A stretch of 29,068 nucleotides of DNA from positions 1-29,068 of the IMG/VR virus record IMGVR_UViG_3300030673_000038. One strand, given 5' to 3'. The DNA comes from a virus. Positions 13,579-18,299 of this stretch are shown here, one piece after another. Under the pieces are notes generated by a model. The model searched no databases. It saw nothing but the letters and a program-made list of their open reading frames with translations, and had not been told where the DNA came from. Numbering within the stretch: the stretch's first letter is position 1; each line of letters begins with the position of its first letter. Position numbers and translations under genes: made by a program.

Positions 13579-13612
13579 TTGCACGGTGCAACTATAGGGG
13601 CTATAGTTGCAC
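13579..13612 (+). promoter_or_regulatory. Rightward promoter overlapping a perfect 12-bp-arm palindrome
   Basis: -35 TTGCAC (13579-13584), 17 bp, -10 TATAGT (13602-13607), TTGCAC (13607-13612), then TGTACCCACCAAC. The spacer holds the same element reversed: GTGCAACTATAG (13586-13597) and CTATAGTTGCAC (13601-13612) are perfect inverted repeats around GGG. Probably operator-controlled; drives the microprotein genes after it. Confidence 0.85.
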
Positions 13613-13640
13613 TGTACCCACCAACAACGCAGGCCCCGCC

Positions 13641-13718
13641 ATGATCTACATACTAATCTACATCACTCTCAGCACTACGTTCACCTATGCTTGGTGCAGG
13701 GGGACTCGTCGTGTATAG
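13641..13718 (+). CDS. 25-aa membrane microprotein
   Basis: First ATG after the promoter at 13579-13612. MIYILIYITLSTTFTYAW is one hydrophobic helix with a basic tail (CRGTRRV). Its ribosome-binding site is weak (AGG only), but its stop overlaps a well-signalled GTG start of the next gene, which fits coupling. Function unknown. Confidence 0.5.
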   Translation: MIYILIYITLSTTFTYAWCRGTRRV

Positions 13719-13869
13719 CATTCAGCGCATAGATTGCATCATGACAGGCTACCACTACCTCTTGATACGGGGCCCCAAGGCCGCCGGAGCGCGTAGTGTG
13801 GTGTGGCGCGGCACCAATGCCCACCAAGCCTTCCTACAACTGTACAAAACGATGGCTGCTAACCAATGA
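13711..13869 (+). CDS. Small basic protein (52 aa)
   Basis: GTG start chosen because AGGGGG lies seven bases before it; an ATG inside the upstream gene (13687) and an ATG at 13741 are alternatives. The product contains GYHYLLIRGPKAAGARSVVW and a helix with NAHQAFLQLYKTMAANQ, a small alpha/beta protein. No family recognised. Ends in ATGA overlap with the next gene. Confidence 0.6.
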   Translation: MYSIQRIDCIMTGYHYLLIRGPKAAGARSVVWRGTNAHQAFLQLYKTMAANQ

Positions 13870-13976
13870 TGGAACTATTATTTCTATTCCTATGTCTACT
13901 TGGTCTGGGTCTGGCATTGGCTATACTCAATGTAAATAGACGAGATGATGATGATACTTTCCCTGGAGGATGGTAA
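13866..13976 (+). CDS. 36-aa membrane microprotein with acidic tail
   Basis: MMELLFLFLCLLGLGLALAI is a single Leu-rich membrane helix or signal-like segment followed by NRRDDDDTFPGGW. The first ATG overlaps the previous stop (ATGA) and its stop overlaps the next start (TAATG); its own last codons contain GGAGG, the ribosome-binding site of the next gene. Function unknown. Confidence 0.6.
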   Translation: MMELLFLFLCLLGLGLALAILNVNRRDDDDTFPGGW

Positions 13977-14215
13977 TGGCTAACGTACCGATGCAACTCA
14001 ATGACATACCACTCGTCTATGCTGGGCCCTCTAAATCAGGACGCCCGCGCTACGTCAGGGCATACGAGGTGATGGTAGATCAGTTTCCGCATCCCAAACC
14101 GTTCATGCGCGCAGCAGCGATTCATTGGATCAAAACTCAGCTTCTCTGCACTGAGCAACAGGCGCACTACGCCTATTATCAGCTCTACGACTTGGGATAC
14201 ATTCAGCGCACTTAG
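13976..14215 (+). CDS. Hypothetical protein (79 aa)
   Basis: GGAGG is six bases before the ATG at 13976, so the ATG six bases earlier is less likely. The protein looks like a small winged-helix or all-helical DNA-binding-type fold (FMRAAAIHWIKTQLLCTEQQ, AHYAYYQLYDLGYIQ), with the final helix-strand resembling wHTH 'LxxLGYI' ends; this is only suggestive. Last gene before a strong terminator. Confidence 0.65.
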   Translation: MANVPMQLNDIPLVYAGPSKSGRPRYVRAYEVMVDQFPHPKPFMRAAAIHWIKTQLLCTEQQAHYAYYQLYDLGYIQRT

Positions 14216-14289
14216 GCTCTCCCCCAAGCCCCACCCTCTGGAAACGAACCTCGGTGGGGAAACCTTCCTAACTGCGATCGCGACCCCCG

Positions 14290-14325
14290 GACACATCTGC
14301 ATGAGAATGGAGATGTGTCTTTTCT
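14290..14325 (+). terminator. Rho-independent terminator
   Basis: GACACATCT (14290-14298) pairs with AGATGTGTC (14311-14319) around a 12-base loop, followed by TTTTCTTT. It ends the transcription unit that started at 13579. The loop sequence and stem are clean; the stem is nine perfect pairs. Confidence 0.9.
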
Positions 14326-14440
14326 TTGGTCTCAGCACTCCTCACCAAGATAGAACTCGGCACGCTAATTGCTAAGCGCCAGGACACGACTGCCCTTTAT
14401 TATGCGCGCAGACGCGTAGCAAGGACCGTGCCAACTTGGC

Positions 14441-14454
14441 GCAAATTAATTTGC
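14441..14454. promoter_or_regulatory. 14-bp perfect palindrome upstream of promoter
   Basis: GCAAATTAATTTGC is fully self-complementary and lies 20 bp upstream of the -35 box. It could bind a dimeric regulator, or, being AT-rich with the tract after it, act as an UP element. Confidence 0.5.
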
Positions 14455-14473
14455 AAATAGTTTAAAAAATGAC

Positions 14474-14501
14474 TTGCACAGTGCAACCGCTGTGCTATTG
14501 T
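14474..14501 (+). promoter_or_regulatory. Rightward sigma70-like promoter
   Basis: -35 TTGCAC (14474-14479), 16-bp spacer that contains GTGCAAC (reverse element), -10 TATTGT (14496-14501). A variant of the repeated module without TTGCACC after the -10. Drives the 163-aa gene. Confidence 0.75.
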
Positions 14502-14551
14502 TTACTCAGGCCAAGGCAATACCGCCCAGCCGCTAATACAGGTACACCGCC

Positions 14552-15043
14552 ATGAAAACTGCATCCTCCACCAAAGCACCACGCGCCCCTAAAGTTGCTG
14601 TTAACCACGATGCGCATGTGCAGGCTTATGAAGCCAACTGGGCCGAACAATACAACGAAGCCAAGGCCATCGATGAAGCACGGCAAGCTAACCCAGTTGT
14701 GGCCCTGCTTGAACAGTTTGACGCTGGCGTAGCAAGCGGTGAAATTGTAGCGCCAGCCGTAGTGGGCGCACCCAGCTTTAAATTGGCCGGTAAGGCCGCC
14801 CAGGACCGCGCCACCATGCAAGCCGGGGCCAAAACAGGTATGGGTATGGCTTGGCGCAGTGTGGCCGCCCCAGCCACTAATACGCGCCTTGTAGCACTGG
14901 CCCAGTTGCAAGCGCTTGGCGATACGTTTACCGAAGCCGAAGCGCTCGCCGCACTGGCGCAGATTAAAGCCAAGCTGGGCAGCGGCACACCACGGTCTTA
15001 TTGGAAGGCTTTCACCACCAGCGGCTACATTGCTCAAGCCTAA
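14552..15043 (+). CDS. Hypothetical Ala-rich protein (163 aa)
   Basis: Single-gene-like unit with its own promoter and terminator region. Starts with a Lys/Pro/Ala-rich flexible segment (MKTASSTKAPRAPKVAV), then an acidic helix (YEANWAEQYNEAKAIDEARQ), a spacer with APAVVGAPSFKLAGKAA, and a C-terminal domain TRLVALAQLQALGDTFTEAE...YWKAFTTSGYIAQA whose end resembles a small winged or helical domain. Composition is nucleoid-protein-like but no family is recognised. The ribosome-binding site is weak (AGG nine bases upstream). Could be a regulatory or DNA-associated protein; low certainty. Confidence 0.75.
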   Translation: MKTASSTKAPRAPKVAVNHDAHVQAYEANWAEQYNEAKAIDEARQANPVVALLEQFDAGVASGEIVAPAVVGAPSFKLAGKAAQDRATMQAGAKTGMGMAWRSVAAPATNTRLVALAQLQALGDTFTEAEALAALAQIKAKLGSGTPRSYWKAFTTSGYIAQA

Positions 15044-15083
15044 CCACTACGCACGGGGCCTCCGGGCCCCAAGGATGTGTGAA

Positions 15084-15185
15084 ATGTGCAAATTACTAGG
15101 CGCCGTCGCTATCTACACCATCGTGCTATGGGCTGCGTTCCTAGCACTACGCGGATACATGCAACGGCCAAGACATAAACACTAG
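15084..15185 (+). CDS. 33-aa membrane microprotein
   Basis: AAGG lies nine bases before the ATG at 15084; an ATG at 15075 is too close to it. MCKLLGAVAIYTIVLWAAFL is one membrane helix, then a basic tail (RGYMQRPRHKH). The stop meets the end of the converging leftward gene. Function unknown. Confidence 0.55.
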   Translation: MCKLLGAVAIYTIVLWAAFLALRGYMQRPRHKH

Positions 15186-15529
15186 ACGCACAACAATTTC
15201 TCAAGCCGCTCAACCCGTTGCTCCAGGGTTAGCGGCTTTTCTTTGTTTTCTTTGTTCGGGCACAACTCTAGCGGCCACGCTTTCAGCGCCTGTACAAACG
15301 CTGCCCAGTCCTTGCTCCTAACCCCCAGCACTCTCTTCTTTAGCTGTATCCTTCCATCTGCTAGTTGCACCCTGCTTTGCCCCAGTAGCGTAGCACCACG
15401 CTCCACGAGCTGCCTAGTCGCGTTTGAGTATCTGGTAGTGCGACGCACACCTATCAGCATCGGGGCCGTAAATCTCACCTCGTCCACAGACGTCCTGTAG
15501 TGCGCGCTATAGAATTCTTCGTAGTTCAT
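15182..15529 (-). CDS. Hypothetical protein on the opposite strand (115 aa)
   Basis: The only leftward gene inside the rightward half before the morphogenesis block. Start ATG at 15529 with AGGG about nine bases upstream and a 5-bp hairpin (15545-15558) just before; the open frame further upstream is low-complexity repeat. The product is basic in the middle (GVRRTTRYSNATRQLVERGA, GRIQLKKRVLGVRSKDWAAF) and ends in a heptad-like helix (LEQRVERLEKLL), consistent with a DNA-binding, oligomerising regulator, but no HTH is evident. Its 3' part contains the plus-strand terminator at 15204-15248. A weak promoter (TTGCGG, 18 bp, TACACT) lies upstream. Confidence 0.65.
   Translation of the reverse strand: MNYEEFYSAHYRTSVDEVRFTAPMLIGVRRTTRYSNATRQLVERGATLLGQSRVQLADGRIQLKKRVLGVRSKDWAAFVQALKAWPLELCPNKENKEKPLTLEQRVERLEKLLCV
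15204..15248 (+). terminator. Rho-independent terminator for the rightward unit
   Basis: AGCCGCT-C-AACCC (15204-15216) pairs with GGGTT-AGCGGCT (15226-15237), twelve pairs with one bulged base, then TTTTCTTTGTTTTC. It ends the unit with the 163-aa and 33-aa genes although it lies inside the coding region of the leftward gene. Confidence 0.85.
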
Positions 15530-15594
15530 GGCTAGTACCCTAGTGGCTATATGTAGCCGTAGTGTATGCCTTGCTATGGGCACGCCGCAAGTGG

Positions 15595-15908
15595 TGTACC
15601 GTGGCGCTGTACCCTGCGCCACGCGCCCCGGTACAGTGGCGGGGCTTTTGCTATGGTCGTGTTGGGCCCAATAGGCTGGGCCCATGATGGTGTACCGGCG
15701 GCTGGGTACTGTGTACCGTGCAGGGCCGATGGGGGGTACAGCGCGTAGGTGCCGTGGCGCAAGGCTCGTGGTGTTGTGTACCTTTGTGTACCGTGGTTTA
15801 GGCAAAGTTATAATGTAAAAAATAGTACTGTATGTATAACCAGTAACTACGCACTACGCGCCAGCCATAATACTTTGCTGGGCTGGGGGGTACACCATTT
15901 AAGGTACA
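15595..15908. repeat. Cluster of ten TGTACC/GGTACA boxes
   Basis: TGTACC at 15595, 15608, 15691, 15712, 15777 and 15787; GGTACA at 15630, 15735, 15889 and 15903. Several are extended to TGTACCGTG. A 13-bp direct repeat ACCGTGCAGGGCC occurs at 15715 and 15911. The boxes lie upstream of the lone leftward gene. Confidence 0.75.
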
Positions 15909-16307
15909 CCACCGTGCAGGGCCCAACGCGCCACGCGCCACGCCCACCGAACCTAGCACCCAGCCTCCTAGCCCCTGGAGCGTAGCGCCACGCCACGCAA
16001 TGCCAAGCACCTAGGCAACCCTAGCGCCTAGCGCCTAGCGCAGCGCATACGCATCTACAGCCAAGCACCCTCCTCGATAACCGGCCATGAACAGATGCAT
16101 CACTAGAGTGCAAGGTCGCTCTTACTTGGTGCTCAGCGCTCAGCACTGAGGCGATACGTTATAATGTAACGATCAGCTGAGAGGGTGGTCACGCGGCGCT
16201 CAGAATCAACCCCCCACCCCCTATGAACCAAAAGTGGGGGGCCAAGCACTCGGGTCTCAGGCGCCACGCACAAAATGTGAAGTTTCAAATCACTAGTGCC
16301 ACCACGC

Positions 16308-16378
16308 GCTGAGAGCTTGGTGCTGAGAGCTTGGTGCTGAGAGAGTGGTGCTGAGAGCTGAGAGAGTGGTGCTGAGAG
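16308..16378. repeat. 14-bp tandem repeat array before the terminase genes
   Basis: GCTGAGAG occurs at 16308, 16322, 16336, 16350, 16357 and 16371: a 14-bp period with one 7-bp half step. Units are GCTGAGAGCTTGGT or GCTGAGAGAGTGGT. Related CTTGGTGCT also lies at 16125 and the reversed GCTCAGC at 16131-16144. Direct repeats of this kind bind initiator or TerS proteins in other replicons and phages. Confidence 0.85.
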
Positions 16379-16443
16379 GTGAATACCACTGTATGCCCAT
16401 ACAGTACTCCGCACCATGCAACAAGCGTGCCAACGCAAACCGC

Positions 16444-16473
16444 TTGCGCACGCGCCCATATCCATGCTACTAT
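16444..16473 (+). promoter_or_regulatory. Candidate promoter of the terminase/morphogenesis operon
   Basis: -35 TTGCGC (16444-16449), 18 bp, -10 TACTAT (16468-16473), followed by GCACC. A weaker relative of the early module (compare GCTATAGTTGCACC with GCTACTATGCACC), fitting a late promoter. About 35 nt remain to the terminase start. Confidence 0.5.
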
Positions 16474-16516
16474 GCACCCACCATCTAAGCTCCACGCCCC
16501 ATATAGCGAGACGGTC

Positions 16517-16900
16517 ATGGCAAAACAGGGCCCACAAGACGAAGAGAAATTCCGGCTAATGGAGAATCTTCAATCCCGTTTGACGGAACGTCAGATGGCG
16601 AAGATTACGGCCCCGAACGTGACGAAGATGTTCACGCGGAAGATGATCCAGGATGCATTTCTTGAAACTTTCGAATTAGTAGGTGGCGTGTCGCGCCTCG
16701 CTATATGGGCGAACGACCCTGAAAATTACGAGACGTTCCTTCGTCTACTTATGATATTGGCCCCTAAAGAATCGAATAACAAAGTGGATGGTGGGAAGAC
16801 CATCGAGTATCGTAGTATGGTGCCGCCATCTAATCTGAACCAGAACACCAAAAAGAAGTCTCCGCTCACGGTGATCGACGAGGATATCACCGATGTATGA
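16517..16900 (+). CDS. terS: Terminase small subunit
   Basis: 127 aa, starting MAKQGPQDEEKFRLMENL; the frame upstream is repeat-derived and rejected although the ribosome-binding site is only GAGACGG. The mid part has helical MTRK/IQDAFLETFELVGGVSRL-type sequence followed by WANDPENYETFLRLLMILAP, a composition common to small terminase subunits of podoviruses. Assignment rests mainly on size and on the 8-nt overlap with the large subunit. It would recognise the packaging site, possibly the repeats just upstream. Confidence 0.75.
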   Translation: MAKQGPQDEEKFRLMENLQSRLTERQMAKITAPNVTKMFTRKMIQDAFLETFELVGGVSRLAIWANDPENYETFLRLLMILAPKESNNKVDGGKTIEYRSMVPPSNLNQNTKKKSPLTVIDEDITDV

Positions 16901-18299
16901 GGATATTCATGATGACTGTCCGTCATTCATTCTGAGTCCTTATCAGCTTCGTGATGCGCGCGAGTTTCCTCTCGCTCACTCGATGTGCTACGATTTCCAC
17001 GCTCGTGCTGAACGCTTCGCTGTGATGGTCATGCACCGTCGAGCGGGTAAGACAGTGATGTGCATCAACGACATCATTGATAAAGCGATACAAAACGAAC
17101 TGCATATGCCACGATATGGATACGTGGCTCCATTCTATAAGCAGGCTAAAGAGATCGCGTGGAATTACCTGAAATTCTACGCGGCGCCGCTTATTGAAAA
17201 GATCATGGAATCCGAACTCAGCGTCCTACTCACAAATGGGGCGCTTATTCGCTTGTACGGTGCTGACAATCCGGACTCCCTCCGTGGTGTTTATTTCGAT
17301 GGGGTAGTGCTGGACGAATTCGGTGATATGGCCCCGCGTCTATTTGGTGAGGTCATCGCTCCTACGATAACGGATCGGAAGGGCTGGTGCGTCTTTATTG
17401 GCACGCCAAAGGGCCCGAACCACTTCATGGAGCTTTGGGACGACGCGCAAGATGATCTGCGCTGGTTCAAAAGGATGCTTCGTGCGTCGCAATCAGGCAT
17501 CATCGATGCTGATGAACTAGCGCTGATGGCAAATCTTCCAGGTTCTGATGAAAGTACCTTCCGCCAAGAATTTGAATGTGATTTCCATGCGGCTATCCGG
17601 GGAGCCTACTACGGACAGATCCTCAATGCGCTGGAAGCCAAGGGGCATATGGGATCATTCCCGTGGGATCCAGAACTTCCGGTCATTACCGCGTGGGACA
17701 TTGGTTATAGCGATGATACTTCGATCTGGTTTATCCAGACGAATGGTAAAGAGTTCAAAGTGATTGACTTTTTCACGGCTAGTGGGCTGAGCGCTGATGA
17801 TGTAGTGGATATTCTCCAAGAGAAACCCTATATGTACGGTGATTTTGCCCTCCCACATGACGCCAAGAACAAGTCGTTCCAGACTGGTAAGTCCACCGTA
17901 GAGCTATTCCGAGCGCGTGGCATGAAGAATATACGAGTCGTAGCGCGTCTATCCGTGCAGGACGGCATCCAAGCTGTGCGGAAGACTCTACCAAATGTCT
18001 TCTTTAACACCGATAACGAAGATGTTCGGCGCGTCGGTCTCGGCGCTCTGCGCATGTATCAGCGAGAGTGGGACGATAAGGCGCGCAAGTTCAAGGAGGC
18101 CCCAAAACACGATTGGAGCTCCAACCCTGCGGATGCCTTCCGGATGTTCGGGTGCTTTATGAACCCAACAGCGACGAAGCGTAACTCAGGATCACTACAG
18201 ACACACCAACCAAAGTCCGAGATCGTCAGTAATGTGATGCACCTCGAGGCTCTTTTTGCTGACCGTGAACGGTCCAAATCTGGGGGCAATAGGATATGA
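16893..18299 (+). CDS. terL: Terminase large subunit (packaging ATPase/nuclease)
   Basis: 468 aa. Packaging ATPase with Walker A HRRAGKT (Lys53), Walker B GVVLDEFGD (Asp141-Glu142), coupling motif IGTPKG near 169-174, and an RNase H-like nuclease with AWDIGYSDD (Asp269, Asp274) and PHDA (Asp323) plus a final NPADAFRM. It cuts concatemeric DNA and drives it into the prohead through the portal. ATG has GAGG nine bases upstream and overlaps the small subunit by 8 nt; it overlaps portal by an ATGA junction. Confidence 0.95.
   Translation: MYEDIHDDCPSFILSPYQLRDAREFPLAHSMCYDFHARAERFAVMVMHRRAGKTVMCINDIIDKAIQNELHMPRYGYVAPFYKQAKEIAWNYLKFYAAPLIEKIMESELSVLLTNGALIRLYGADNPDSLRGVYFDGVVLDEFGDMAPRLFGEVIAPTITDRKGWCVFIGTPKGPNHFMELWDDAQDDLRWFKRMLRASQSGIIDADELALMANLPGSDESTFRQEFECDFHAAIRGAYYGQILNALEAKGHMGSFPWDPELPVITAWDIGYSDDTSIWFIQTNGKEFKVIDFFTASGLSADDVVDILQEKPYMYGDFALPHDAKNKSFQTGKSTVELFRARGMKNIRVVARLSVQDGIQAVRKTLPNVFFNTDNEDVRRVGLGALRMYQREWDDKARKFKEAPKHDWSSNPADAFRMFGCFMNPTATKRNSGSLQTHQPKSEIVSNVMHLEALFADRERSKSGGNRI

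Larger units (their letters stand above)
14326..14551. other. Intergenic control region between two rightward units
   Basis: Together with the terminator this is a 336-nt gene-free stretch. After the terminator it holds no credible ORF; its second half becomes AT-rich with a 14-bp palindrome, a possible UP-like A/T tract and the promoter for the 163-aa gene. The first ~110 nt hold nothing I recognise. Confidence 0.6.
15530..16516. other. 987-nt gene-free, repeat-rich region
   Basis: Open frames here have repeat-derived composition, no ribosome-binding sites and no recognisable product. The content is layered: TGTACC/GGTACA boxes (15595-15908), TTATAATGTAA twice (near 15808 and 16159), low-complexity GCGCCACGC / GCGCCTA / CCTAG sequence (about 15935-16045), CTTGGTGCT and GCTCAGC elements (16125-16150), a 14-bp tandem repeat (16308-16378), then the terminase promoter. 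Candidate roles: regulatory hub, replication origin, or packaging site; none is proven by sequence alone. Confidence 0.7.

Noticed and set aside
15054-15070. GGGGCC/GGGCCCC hairpin as a terminator
   Set aside because: No T-run follows, and the 33-aa gene's ribosome-binding site is immediately downstream; a true terminator lies at 15204.
15530-15805. N-terminal extension of the leftward 115-aa gene
   Set aside because: Encoded by the TGTACC repeat region, with low-complexity composition and no start signal; ATG at 15529 has AGGG.
16308-16378. CRISPR array
   Set aside because: The repeats are contiguous 14-bp units without spacers, and there are no Cas genes; the Cas4-like nuclease at 2066 is a phage replication-type enzyme.
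16379-16516. N-terminal extension of the terminase small subunit
   Set aside because: The extension is Thr/His/Ala repeat-like, lies across the predicted promoter, and has no ribosome-binding site; ATG at 16517 is preferred.
14216-16516. tRNA or other structured RNA genes in intergenic regions
   Set aside because: No cloverleaf with TTC-type arm and matching acceptor was found; only terminator hairpins and repeats are visible. A covariance-model scan would be decisive.
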